NCBI RefSeq assembly: GCF_002733955.1
Contig: NZ_NVXQ01000023.1
Coordinates: 1-64,000, forward strand
Direction: 5' to 3'
Origin: Hoeflea sp.
GTDB taxonomy: Bacteria > Pseudomonadota > Alphaproteobacteria > Rhizobiales > Rhizobiaceae
Length of the DNA stretch: 64,000 nt
The translations under genes and the position numbers were made by a program. Positions 51,888 through 60,220 of this stretch are shown here, piece after piece. Below the pieces are notes generated by a model that saw only the letters and a list, made by a program, of their open reading frames with translations, was not told the origin of the DNA and made no database searches. Positions within the stretch are counted from its first letter, which is position 1, and each line of letters begins with the position of its first letter.

Positions 51888-51945
51888 GAAATTTTGGTAG
51901 CGGGAGAGGGACTTGAACCCCCGACACGCGGATTATGATTCCGCT
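51888..51945. repeat. attR: 58-bp direct repeat inside tRNA-Met
   Basis: Identical to attL at 10004-10061. The island supplied this copy of the tRNA 3' end, so the tRNA gene stays functional. Confidence 0.9.
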
Positions 51946-51971
51946 GCTCTAACCAGCTGAGCTACCCCGCC
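51895..51971 (-). tRNA. tRNA-Met (anticodon CAU)
   Basis: 77 nt including encoded CCA. A cloverleaf is readable on the minus strand: acceptor GGCGGGG, D-arm GCTC...GAGC, anticodon stem GCGGA/TCCGC with loop ATCATAA (CAT), and T-arm GGGGG-TTCAAGT-CCCTC. Elongator-type Met is likely; Ile2 with a modified CAU is possible but less so. Confidence 0.9.
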
Positions 51972-52362
51972 GCCAGCCGCCGAATGTTATCGGGCCGGAC
52001 GGGCGGCATATAGGATGCGGGTTGCTCTGCTGTCAAGCGTGGTTTGGGCTTTTCTTTGCGCTTCGCCGGCCTGCGTCAGACCTGCGCCTTGCGGGATCCA
52101 CCCGGGCCATGCTGTCGGGCCGCCACCGAGGGGGCGCGGCGCCGGTTCCGTCGAGCCCGGATCCGGCATGCGCCTGGGCTTCACGGCTCAAATTTGTGGC
52201 GAAGACTGCATCAGCACCGGACGGGTGTGCGGCCCAAAAAGACGTCATGCCGCACCTCCCCGCTTTCGCACGCTTCCGGCCCCGCCTTGCCTAAACCAGC
52301 CATCGGGTCTAATCCCGTCGGTCAAAGACCATGACACGAATGACACAGGATCAGCACCTGCC
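51972..52362. other. Intergenic region upstream of the oxidoreductase gene
   Basis: 390 bp, GC-rich, no supported gene. The oxidoreductase frame is open upstream to 52015 but the extra residues are Pro/Arg-rich and unlike the family. Confidence 0.5.
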
Positions 52363-53328
52363 ATGACACCTCCCCTCTCCCCGAAAGTGGCCGTCGTCGG
52401 ATGCGGCTACTGGGGTTCCAATCACGCCCGCACCTTTTCCGAGCTCGGCGCCCTTTATGCGGTGTCCGACCGTCATTCCGAGCGTGCCGAGGCGCTGGCG
52501 GCCATGCACGGCGCCATGGCGATGGCGTTTGAGGATGTCCTTGCTGACCCCGCGATCGACGGCGTGGTTCTGGCCTTGCCGCCGCAGTATCATGCCGATC
52601 AGGCAATTGCAGCGCTTGAGGCCGGCAAGCATGTGCTGGTGGAAAAACCCATCGCCCTGTCGGTTGCCGATGCACGGCGGGTGGTCGAGGCCGCACAGAA
52701 AGCCGGCCTCGTCGCCATGACCGGCCATGTGCTGCGCTTCCATCCGGCCTTCGAGGCGCTTGAGGCGATGATCGCGACCGGAGATCTCGGCGCGGTGCGC
52801 TATATCCATTCCCACCGCGTCGGGCTGGGCAAGTTCCACGCCGAAAACGATGCGCTCTGGGATATCGCGCCGCATGACCTGTCGCTGATTCTCGCACTCA
52901 CCGGCGAAAAACCGATCAGCGTGCGCGGTGTCGGCTCGGCCATGCTCAACCGGCTGTCGGATTTTGCCCATCTTCACCTGCAGTTCAGCTCCGGCGTGCG
53001 CAGTCACGTCTTCGCTTCCCGGCTCAACCCCTACCGCGAGCGCCGGCTCACCGTCATCGGCTCGAAGGCCATGGCCGTGTTTGACGATGTCGCTGACTGG
53101 AACCAGAAGCTTGCCGTCTATCATCACAAATTGTGGGAAGACGACAATGGCTGGCAGTCCGAGATGGTCGACCCCAGCTATATCGAGCTCCCCGACGGCA
53201 TGCCGCTGACGCAGGAATGTGCCCACTTCCTCGACTGCATCCGCACCGGCGCGCATCCGCGCACGCCGGTGGCTGATGGCCTGGCGGTGATCGAGATCCT
53301 GTCGGAAGGCACCGTCCGGCACGACTGA
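52363..53328 (+). CDS. Gfo/Idh/MocA-family NAD(P)-dependent oxidoreductase
   Basis: 321 aa from ATG 52363. A Rossmann fold opens with VAVVGCGYWGSNHAR; the catalytic-type EKPIALS follows near residue 93 and the second domain runs from about 120. It resembles WlbA-like UDP-sugar 3-dehydrogenases (HRVGLGKFHAENDALWDIAPHD-type block). It probably oxidises a nucleotide sugar, but the substrate is uncertain and no glycan cluster surrounds it. Confidence 0.8.
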   Translation: MTPPLSPKVAVVGCGYWGSNHARTFSELGALYAVSDRHSERAEALAAMHGAMAMAFEDVLADPAIDGVVLALPPQYHADQAIAALEAGKHVLVEKPIALSVADARRVVEAAQKAGLVAMTGHVLRFHPAFEALEAMIATGDLGAVRYIHSHRVGLGKFHAENDALWDIAPHDLSLILALTGEKPISVRGVGSAMLNRLSDFAHLHLQFSSGVRSHVFASRLNPYRERRLTVIGSKAMAVFDDVADWNQKLAVYHHKLWEDDNGWQSEMVDPSYIELPDGMPLTQECAHFLDCIRTGAHPRTPVADGLAVIEILSEGTVRHD

Positions 53329-53371
53329 CGCGCCTCGGACCGACGAGAAGAGAAGGCTTGAAGCTGGACGC

Positions 53372-54580
53372 TCAGGCCGCCGGCTGCAGCAGGTCAGACA
53401 GCATCGCCTCGGCAGCGGCGGACCGCTCTGAACGGTCGATAAAGCCGCCGCCAAACACCCGCGCCTCGTCACCCGGTGCGGAATAGAGCACGCAGGCCTG
53501 CCCAGGCGCCACGCCGGCTTCGCCGTCAACCAGCTCGACCGAGATCTCACCATTTTCTGCAACACGCAGGATGGCAGGCTTCGGCGGCCTGGTCGAACGC
53601 ACCTTGGCAAAGCACTCGAGCCCATCGGGGCCGATATCGGCAAGTGGCGTATCCCCGAGCCAGTTCATCTCGCGCAGGATCACCCGCCTTGTATCAAGCG
53701 CCTCGCGCGGACCGACGATCACCCGCCTTGAGCGGGCATCCAGATGCACCACATAAAGCGGATCGCCGGTGGCCACGCCAAGACCCTTGCGCTGGCCGAT
53801 GGTGTAATGAACGATGCCCGGATGCTCGCCCAGCACGGTGCCGTCAATATGGACGATATCGCCGGCCAGCGCCGCATTCGGCTTCAGCTTGGTGATCACA
53901 TTGGCGTATTTGCCCTGCGGCACGAAACAGATGTCCTGGCTGTCGGCCTTGTCGGCGACGATCAGCCCCATTTCCTCGGCCAGCTCCCGCGTCCGGCTCT
54001 TGGGCAGTTCGCCGAGCGGAAAGCGGACATAGTCCAGCTGCTCCTGGGTCGTTGCAAACAGGAAGTAGCTCTGGTCCCGGTCGGAATCGATCGGCCGGTA
54101 CAGCGCCCGCCGTCCGGGATCACCAGGCGCCGGGTTGGCGCGGGAACGGATATAGTGCCCGGTCGCCATCGCATCGGCGCCCAGGTCCCGCGCGGTTGCC
54201 AGCAGATCGGCGAATTTGACGGTCTGATTGCAGGCCACGCACGGGATCGGCGTTTCTCCGGCCACATAGCTTTCCATGAACGGGTTGATCACCGCGTCGC
54301 GAAACCGCTTCTCGTAATCGAGAACATAATGCGGAATCCCCAGCGTTTCGCACACACGGCGGGCATCGTCGATGTCCTGCCCGGCGCAGCAAGAGCCGGC
54401 CCGGTGCACCGCGGCACCGTGATCATAAAGCTGCAGCGTCACGCCCAGCACATCATAGCCCTCGCGCGCGAGCAGACCCGCAACAACCGAGCTGTCCACG
54501 CCGCCGGACATGGCGACCACCACCCGCGTATCGCGCGGGTCCTTGTCAAAATCGAGACTGTTCACTGTATTCCCCGGCAT
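53372..54580 (-). CDS. mnmA: tRNA-specific 2-thiouridylase MnmA
   Basis: 402 aa. PP-loop SGGVDSS near residue 25 binds ATP. The catalytic Cys of the CVACN motif (near 125) and a second conserved Cys in [10 protein letters not shown] (near 220) transfer sulfur to U34 of tRNA Lys/Glu/Gln. A C-terminal beta-barrel region follows. Length is normal for the family. Confidence 0.92.
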   Translation of the reverse strand: MPGNTVNSLDFDKDPRDTRVVVAMSGGVDSSVVAGLLAREGYDVLGVTLQLYDHGAAVHRAGSCCAGQDIDDARRVCETLGIPHYVLDYEKRFRDAVINPFMESYVAGETPIPCVACNQTVKFADLLATARDLGADAMATGHYIRSRANPAPGDPGRRALYRPIDSDRDQSYFLFATTQEQLDYVRFPLGELPKSRTRELAEEMGLIVADKADSQDICFVPQGKYANVITKLKPNAALAGDIVHIDGTVLGEHPGIVHYTIGQRKGLGVATGDPLYVVHLDARSRRVIVGPREALDTRRVILREMNWLGDTPLADIGPDGLECFAKVRSTRPPKPAILRVAENGEISVELVDGEAGVAPGQACVLYSAPGDEARVFGGGFIDRSERSAAAEAMLSDLLQPAA

Positions 54581-54812
54581 TCAACAGCGTTCAAGGCGCT
54601 GATCAAGCGGTTGCAAAAATGTCCATCCGGACAGCGTCTTTATAGGGTCTGCGGCGCTGCGCAACAAGATGTCTGTGGCTCACGGGGCCAATTCGCCGCA
54701 TTCCGGCCCACCTGTGCCAAAAATTACCAAATCCTTTCCGGGCCCTTAGCCAATTTTTAAACCCCCGCCTGTAGTCTCTGCTCGATAGGTCTTGAGTATG
54801 TAAGAGAGTCCA

Positions 54813-55088
54813 ATGACCGAAATGGTACGACCCCGCGTCAAATATGTCATCGGCCCCGATGGGAGCCCGTTGACAATTGCCGATCTGCCCCCCGCCAACA
54901 CCCGTCGCTGGGTGATCAGGCGCAAAGCTGAAGTGGTGGCCGCAGTTCGCGGCGGCCTTCTCAGCCTTGAGGAGGCGTGCGAGCGCTACACGCTGACAGT
55001 TGAGGAATTCCTCTCCTGGCAGTCCTCGATCAGCGATCATGGGCTTGCAGGCCTGCGCACAACGCGCATCCAGCAATACCGGCATTGA
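54813..55088 (+). CDS. sciP: SciP, CtrA-inhibitory protein (DUF1153)
   Basis: 91 aa. The sequence is near the family consensus: VKYVIGPDGSPLTIADLP, RRWVIRRKAEVVAAVRGGLL (HTH) and ACERYTLTVEEFLSW. In Caulobacter SciP binds CtrA and DNA and blocks CtrA-dependent transcription in G1. A GAGTC (GANTC methylation site) lies 6 nt before the ATG, in accord with cell-cycle control. ctrA itself is 2.1 kb downstream. Confidence 0.93.
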   Translation: MTEMVRPRVKYVIGPDGSPLTIADLPPANTRRWVIRRKAEVVAAVRGGLLSLEEACERYTLTVEEFLSWQSSISDHGLAGLRTTRIQQYRH

Positions 55089-55333
55089 CGTCGCGGGCAT
55101 GAGCCTCGAGGGGCTCATCCAAGACCTCCCGACACATCGGTCATAAAACAGCATCTGGCGGACACAATCCGTTGCGTCAGATGCTGCCGTGCTGCCAGTC
55201 CGCTGCGCATTGCCGGCGCGCCTTCGCGTTGTCGCTCAAATCACTATTTGAGCGCGCAGGCATCCGGCTGGCCACCGAACCTGTCCCCACACTTCCGGGG
55301 GTCAGCAAATGTCCTGATCGGTTGGCGATCGTC

Positions 55334-55864
55334 TCACGGCCTGGGTAGATGCCTCAGCCGTCCGGCCAGCCCGTGCGCCAGCGCCGCCAACAGCGCTGAA
55401 CCGGCATAAAACCACAATCCCAGCTGGGAAAAGGCCTGGGCGATCCCGCCGGTCTTGGCGGCCACGATCACCAGGGCAACCAGAACCACATCCATCAGCG
55501 ACCAGCGGCTCAAATGCGGAAGCACCCGCATCGCCAGGCCAGATCCCCGTGTCAGTCCCACCGCTTCCGCCGATATCGCCACCAGCTTGACCACCGGGAA
55601 CAGCACCGAGACCAGACCCACCACAATGGCAAGTGCGGGATCTCCCCCGTTCCACAATGTTGCAACGACCTCGAGCAGCGACGGTGACGTGTCAAAAAAA
55701 TACAGTGTTTCAAACCGCATCAGCGGCAGCACGATCCCCAGACCGAAAAACAGCGGAGCCAGAACCAGCGCCATGGCAAGCGTAAGACGCATAAATCCAT
55801 TCTCCCGCTTCCAAAAGCTGCCGGCGGCTCGCCATTCACAAGTCGTCAAATCTGGTTCCGTCAT
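55334..55864 (-). CDS. PqiA-domain integral membrane protein
   Basis: 176 aa from ATG 55864. It corresponds to one paraquat-inducible protein A domain with four membrane segments. Typical family segments are LVSVLFPVVKLVAI and LPHLSRWSLMDVVLVALVIV. PqiA-type proteins work with MCE lipid-transfer systems; no MCE gene is nearby. Confidence 0.82.
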   Translation of the reverse strand: MTEPDLTTCEWRAAGSFWKRENGFMRLTLAMALVLAPLFFGLGIVLPLMRFETLYFFDTSPSLLEVVATLWNGGDPALAIVVGLVSVLFPVVKLVAISAEAVGLTRGSGLAMRVLPHLSRWSLMDVVLVALVIVAAKTGGIAQAFSQLGLWFYAGSALLAALAHGLAGRLRHLPRP

Positions 55865-55944
55865 CAGCGGCCATGCGCTAGATTCCCGAAACGGCACGGA
55901 TCTCCTTATCCGAGTGCGACCGGGATTGGCAAACAGGAGCGGAC

Positions 55945-56223
55945 ATGCAGATAACTGAGGAAAATCTTTCGAGCGGCGGCCGCTATGTCGCAAACCTCGA
56001 TGGCGCAGAGGCCGAGATGACCTTTTCGCGCGCCTCCCCGCAGCTCATCATCATCGATCACACCGGCGTGCCTGACAGCCTGCGGGGCAAGGGCGTCGGC
56101 CAGGCCCTGGCGCTTCATGCCGTGCAAGCCGCCCGTCGCGGCGGCTGGAAGATCATCCCGCTTTGCCCGTTCTTCAAGGCCCAGGCCCAACGCAATCCCG
56201 ACTGGCGCGATGTGGTGTCGTAG
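55945..56223 (+). CDS. Short GNAT-type N-acetyltransferase (YidJ/YjdJ-like)
   Basis: 92 aa. The acetyl-CoA loop SLRGKGVGQALALHAV and the IIPLCPFFKAQ segment, with its Cys, are typical of the 'GCN5-like, DUF4442-sized' YjdJ group. It is smaller than normal GNATs. Substrate unknown. Head-to-head with the PqiA-like gene. Confidence 0.78.
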   Translation: MQITEENLSSGGRYVANLDGAEAEMTFSRASPQLIIIDHTGVPDSLRGKGVGQALALHAVQAARRGGWKIIPLCPFFKAQAQRNPDWRDVVS

Positions 56224-56371
56224 GGAAGGATGCTCACGAGCGCCGGCTCGCATCCCGCCACAAACAGAAACCATCTGAAAATATGTTTGAAACCAAAACA
56301 CTGACGGCGCGGGCAACCACCCACGCCTGGCCCGAAGGCCATTTTCAATGTGCCAACAGTCTGGCCTTGGC

Positions 56372-56728
56372 TCAGCCTGCGCGGCTTGAGCGGTGTCCGG
56401 CATCGCGCACTTCCAGTGCGGATGCCTTCTCATACTCGGCCTGTGCTTCCTCGACCGCCAGTTCGGCCGCATCAAGCTGCACCCTCAATTCCTTGATCGA
56501 GATCTGCAGATTGTCCGCTCGCTGACGCGCCGCCTTGGCGAAGGTTGGATAGGCGAAATGGGAGGGGTCGATGTTACCGGCCTTTTTTTCCTCGGCAGTG
56601 ATCTGGTATTCCAGTTCAGCTGCCATTTTTTCCATTTCTGCCATCATCAGTTGGATCTGCCCAAGCTGACGGGTTTTTTCGTTGACCTGAAACTGTTTCA
56701 GGCGAACATGGCTCTCACGCGACTTCAT
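56372..56728 (-). CDS. fliJ: FliJ-like flagellar export protein
   Basis: 118 aa from ATG 56728 (GGGAG 8 nt upstream). It is an almost continuous coiled coil (RQLGQIQLMMAEMEKMAAEL). In rhizobia a fliJ-like gene lies divergent from ctrA, and this position matches. FliJ helps recycle export chaperones and stimulates the flagellar ATPase. No other flagellar gene is visible. Confidence 0.7.
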   Translation of the reverse strand: MKSRESHVRLKQFQVNEKTRQLGQIQLMMAEMEKMAAELEYQITAEEKKAGNIDPSHFAYPTFAKAARQRADNLQISIKELRVQLDAAELAVEEAQAEYEKASALEVRDAGHRSSRAG

Positions 56729-56734
56729 ACGCAA

Positions 56735-57166
56735 TACTCCCGTGATGCGAGATCCCGGTTAATGAAACTCGTTACACTGGCAAACTCGCCAGTCCCGATT
56801 TGCGAATAATGACCGCGACGTTAACTTTTAGCACTTCGCGGTAACCATTCGTTTACGGGCATCGTTAATACTACGCTCTATGGTTTAAGGCGGGGTAAAC
56901 GGAAAACATGATTTTTTTCGCTCGTCTTTCCGGAGTCCTTTGAATCACTTGGCAGCATTTCTTGATGTGAAACTTCAAGAAAGTCAGGAGATTTTTTGGA
57001 AACAATTTCAAGAGTATGCCAGTGATAATTAACATTCCGATAGCGGTTGCCTAACCTGATCAGAATTTGTTAACCATTCCGTGGCAGCCTCCAAATCAGG
57101 CAACGACTGGATCCGTATCGCGTAAGTGGATCTTAAAACCTTGCGGCGGCGGAAAAGGGGATAAAT
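56735..57166 (+). promoter_or_regulatory. ctrA control region
   Basis: About 430 bp between fliJ-like gene and ctrA. Two GANTC sites (GAGTC 56933, GAATC 56942) fit CcrM-dependent timing. CtrA-box candidates are TTAA-N7-TAAA at 56885-56899 and TTAACCAT at 57070-57077, suggesting autoregulation. Leader is long and AT-rich. Confidence 0.65.
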
Positions 57167-57868
57167 ATGCGGGTACTACTGATCGAGGACGACAGCGCGA
57201 CAGCTCAGAGCATCGAATTGATGCTGAAGTCTGAAAGCTTCAACGTGTACACCACGGACCTGGGTGAAGAGGGCGTCGATCTCGGCAAACTTTACGACTA
57301 CGACATCATTCTGCTCGATCTCAACCTGCCGGACATGTCCGGTTACGAGGTCCTGCGCACTCTCAGGCTTTCCAAGGTCAAGACACCGATCCTGATCCTT
57401 TCCGGCATGGCCGGGATTGAGGACAAGGTTCGCGGTCTCGGATTTGGCGCCGACGACTACATGACCAAGCCGTTCCACAAGGACGAATTGGTGGCGCGCA
57501 TTCACGCAATCGTGCGGCGTTCCAAGGGCCATGCCCAGTCGGTCATCACCACGGGCGACCTGGTGGTCAATCTCGACGCCAAGACCGTCGAAGTCGGCTC
57601 CCAGCGGGTTCACCTGACGGGCAAGGAATACCAGATGCTGGAGCTGCTTTCGCTCCGCAAGGGGACCACCCTGACCAAGGAAATGTTCCTCAACCATCTC
57701 TACGGCGGCATGGACGAACCGGAACTGAAGATCATCGACGTCTTCATCTGCAAGCTCCGCAAGAAGCTCGCGACCTCGGCCGGCGGAAAGAACTATATCG
57801 AGACAGTCTGGGGCCGTGGCTATGTGCTGCGCGAGCCGGATGAAAACGAGATCCTCGAAAGCGCTTGA
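57167..57868 (+). CDS. ctrA: Cell-cycle master regulator CtrA
   Basis: 233 aa OmpR-type response regulator. Phospho-acceptor Asp51 in [12 protein letters not shown], switch Ser in LILSGMAG, Lys in YMTKPF. The C-terminal winged HTH ([42 protein letters not shown]) is nearly invariant in alphaproteobacteria. It controls replication, division and motility genes. Phosphate comes through CckA-ChpT; chpT is 1.3 kb away. Confidence 0.96.
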   Translation: MRVLLIEDDSATAQSIELMLKSESFNVYTTDLGEEGVDLGKLYDYDIILLDLNLPDMSGYEVLRTLRLSKVKTPILILSGMAGIEDKVRGLGFGADDYMTKPFHKDELVARIHAIVRRSKGHAQSVITTGDLVVNLDAKTVEVGSQRVHLTGKEYQMLELLSLRKGTTLTKEMFLNHLYGGMDEPELKIIDVFICKLRKKLATSAGGKNYIETVWGRGYVLREPDENEILESA

Positions 57869-57910
57869 TTTGACCGCACGTTTGCGGACAGCTTGATCGC
57901 CGATACAAAG

Positions 57911-57936
57911 AACCCGCCGGGCCGGCGGGTTTTTTG
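57911..57936 (+). terminator. Rho-independent terminator of ctrA
   Basis: AACCCGCCGG-GCCGGCGGGTT hairpin followed by TTTTT, 43 bp after the ctrA stop. Confidence 0.9.
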
Positions 57937-58048
57937 CTGTTTAAGAGGTCGATTGAATTTCCCGGGAGCCGGTCACAACGGCACTTGCCATACCGGTGCC
58001 GGCAGACACGGCTTGCGCGCTCATGCAGGACAGCACAGACGCCAGGGA

Positions 58049-58414
58049 TCAGGCGGCCGCTGCCGTGTAAGGCGCAAAGGCTTCGGTCAGGCTGCGGCGG
58101 TCGAACGGCTTGAGCAGGAAATCATCTGCCCCTGCTCGCTTTCCGGTCATCATCTGCTTGAATTCTTTTTCGATCATCAGATAGTAAATGCGCACATCCT
58201 TGCCGCCTTCCATCTGGCGGACGGATGAAATCAGGTCCAGCGCCCCGGTCATTCCGGCATCAACACACAGGATGTCAGGCAGCTGCGCATCACACATGAT
58301 CATCGCTTCGCCGGCATTTGATGCTTCGATAACGAGACAGTCCAGCCCGGTCATGATGCGCTTGGCAACCTTGCAGATTACGGCTGAATCATCGGCAATC
58401 ATAAAGCGGCGCAT
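58049..58414 (-). CDS. Single-domain response regulator, atypical
   Basis: 121 aa receiver domain without output domain. The acidic pair is in MIADDSA, the presumed phospho-Asp in ILCVDAGMTG and the Lys in FLLKPF. The usual Thr/Ser switch is replaced in YYLMIEKEF. It ends in TAAAA, a ClpXP-type C-terminal tag as in CpdR and CtrA of Caulobacter. Between ctrA and chpT, it may take part in the same phosphorelay; not proven. Confidence 0.78.
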   Translation of the reverse strand: MRRFMIADDSAVICKVAKRIMTGLDCLVIEASNAGEAMIMCDAQLPDILCVDAGMTGALDLISSVRQMEGGKDVRIYYLMIEKEFKQMMTGKRAGADDFLLKPFDRRSLTEAFAPYTAAAA

Positions 58415-58551
58415 GGCAAATCTCCCTTGGCGTATTCCCGGCGCACCCTGAGGCGGATGCGCCGTCGATAGCAGGAAGACTAGCTCAAGGGAGCGAATAT
58501 TTCGTAATCAGACAGGCTTAACGGAGCGTTGCCGTGCGATCTGCGTCATAC

Positions 58552-59202
58552 TCAGTCCGCAGGCTTCGGCTCGGCCGTAAACACCACTTCATCCGCATTG
58601 GCAGAGCAAGTCAGCACTAAACCGGCTTCATCAGCCAGAAGCACGGTGTAATAAGGCTGGATCGAATGGGCATCGATCGCCTCGTCCACGTCACCGGAAT
58701 AGATTTCCAGGAATTTCGGTGGCACCCGAACCATCCGGCCCTTGCAGACAAGGCGGAACCGCGGCTCCGTTTCCGGGGTCTCGATCGTGACGTCGATTTC
58801 GCCGCCACGGGGAATAGCGCCATAGGCGACCAGGAACAGGTTCAAGAGCAATTTGACCCGGTTCTTCGGGATGATGGCGCGCGGGCCATTCCAGGTCACT
58901 TCGGTCTTCTTGTCGGCCGACACATAGTCGAGCACGGCCTTCTCGGCCTCGCCGGTGTCGATGGATGCTCCGACCGAGCCTGACGCACCGAAGGCAAGCC
59001 GGGCAAATTTCAGCCGCACCGAAGCGTTGAGCGCACTGGTGCGGATCAGGTCCATGGCATCGGCATCCGCGCCGCCCTCATCAAGCAGCTCCAGGCCGTT
59101 GTTGATTGCGCCCACGGGCGAAATGATGTCGTGGCAAACGCGGCTGCACAGCAATGCGGCCAGGTCCGGACCCGCCAGGGTCAAGTTATGGTTCTTCGAC
59201 AT
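58552..59202 (-). CDS. chpT: Histidine phosphotransferase ChpT
   Basis: 216 aa from ATG 59202 (GGAG upstream). The DHp-like helix has LLCSRVCHDIISPVGAINNGLEL with the phospho-His near residue 24. The C-terminal part is a degenerate Bergerat fold lacking ATP motifs. It relays phosphate from CckA to CtrA and CpdR. Confidence 0.9.
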   Translation of the reverse strand: MSKNHNLTLAGPDLAALLCSRVCHDIISPVGAINNGLELLDEGGADADAMDLIRTSALNASVRLKFARLAFGASGSVGASIDTGEAEKAVLDYVSADKKTEVTWNGPRAIIPKNRVKLLLNLFLVAYGAIPRGGEIDVTIETPETEPRFRLVCKGRMVRVPPKFLEIYSGDVDEAIDAHSIQPYYTVLLADEAGLVLTCSANADEVVFTAEPKPAD

Positions 59203-59441
59203 CAAAAATCTCCTTTTTGTGCCCCACGCGTCGAATCGGCTGGGCAGCAAAATCGCACCAGGTGCCTTTAATCGCAAGCGCTGCCGGCCAGAAGCCGGTG
59301 AACGGACCAATCGCCGACAGTCGCCAGAAAGATATCGCCCTAAAGACACCACATTTGGTAAACCGCTTATTAAGATCGGCAGGCCACAATGTGATCAATA
59401 TTTCTTGCGGTATCTACCGTCCCATCAACGGAGTGGACCCG

Positions 59442-60029
59442 ATGATCACGTCCCGCTTGTGCCTTCGTGCATTTGCCACTTTCTGCCTTTCCCTGCTGTT
59501 CATGGCAGCGACATTCACAGGCACAAACGCGCAGTCGCAAAATTCGTCCCAATACGACATGCAGGAGATTATCGACGCCGGCCACGGTTTTTTCGGTTCC
59601 ACCTCCGGTGGTCTCGCCAAGCTGGTCGAAAAGGCTTTTCAGTCTTACGGACTGCCCAACGGATATGTGCTGGGCCAGGAAGCCTCCGGCGCCTTGATCG
59701 GCGGGCTGACTTATGGGGAAGGCCAATTGTTCACCAAGAATGCCGGCCAGCATGAAGTGTTCTGGCAAGGTCCATCGCTGGGCTGGGACTACGGCGGCAA
59801 TGGCAACAGGACCATGATGCTGGTTTACAACCTGCCAAGCGTCGAGGGTGTCTATGGCCGCTTTGGCGGAGTATCGGGCTCCGCCTTTGCCGTCGCGGGC
59901 CTCGGCATGACGGTGCTCAAGCGTCAGGGTGTGGTCGTCGTGCCGATCCGCACCGGCGTCGGCGCACGTCTGGGCATCAATATCGGCTATCTCAAGATGA
60001 CACCGGCGCCGACCTGGAACCCCTTCTAG
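59442..60029 (+). CDS. DUF1134 (SYLF/YSC84-like) exported protein
   Basis: 195 aa with a Sec signal (about 1-29, ending in TNAQ). The mature domain is Gly-rich beta structure typical of DUF1134 (GHGFFGSTSGGLAKLVEKAF, VFWQGPSLGWDYGG, TVLKRQGVVVVPIRTGVGA). Related SYLF domains bind lipids. It commonly lies near ctrA/chpT in Rhizobiales. Function unknown. Confidence 0.88.
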   Translation: MITSRLCLRAFATFCLSLLFMAATFTGTNAQSQNSSQYDMQEIIDAGHGFFGSTSGGLAKLVEKAFQSYGLPNGYVLGQEASGALIGGLTYGEGQLFTKNAGQHEVFWQGPSLGWDYGGNGNRTMMLVYNLPSVEGVYGRFGGVSGSAFAVAGLGMTVLKRQGVVVVPIRTGVGARLGINIGYLKMTPAPTWNPF

Positions 60030-60053
60030 GGTTCAGGACATTTCAACACTTGA

Positions 60054-60078
60054 AGCGGCCCGCAGCGGCCGCTTTTTG
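60054..60078 (+). terminator. Terminator after DUF1134 gene
   Basis: AGCGGCC-GGCCGCT stem followed by TTTTTG, 25 bp after the stop. Confidence 0.8.
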
Positions 60079-60220
60079 TTGCATTGATGCTGATGAATTC
60101 AATTTTCAGCAAGTCATACTCGACGCTTGAAGCTTGCCGATTCGCTCCGTCCATGCTTAATGCATAGCGAGTTTCAGCCGGGCACATCATGAGCCCCGCA
60201 CATGACAATATGGATGCGTA

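Larger units (their letters stand above)
10004..51945. mobile_element. tRNA-Met genomic island (41.9 kb) holding a nested Mu-like prophage
   Basis: 58-bp direct repeats lie at 10004-10061 and 51888-51945. The right copy is the 3' part of an intact tRNA-Met and the left copy is a tRNA fragment, which is the classical signature of site-specific integration at a tRNA 3' end. The repeats are 41,884 bp apart. Everything between them is accessory: small genes, a serine recombinase, a Mu-like phage and a DUF488 cassette. No tyrosine integrase gene is visible inside, so mobility is doubtful. Confidence 0.85.

Noticed and set aside
52015-52362. Upstream in-frame extension of the oxidoreductase gene
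   Set aside because: The residues are Pro/Arg-rich and precede the natural start before the Rossmann motif.
52351-53643. 430-codon frame antisense to the oxidoreductase gene
   Set aside because: The plus frame has full family motifs, whereas the antisense product has none and also crosses into mnmA.
55100-55190. Two hairpins after sciP (ATGAGCC/GGCTCAT and AGCATCTG/CAGATGCT)
   Set aside because: No U-run and long loops; no support for a terminator or an RNA gene.
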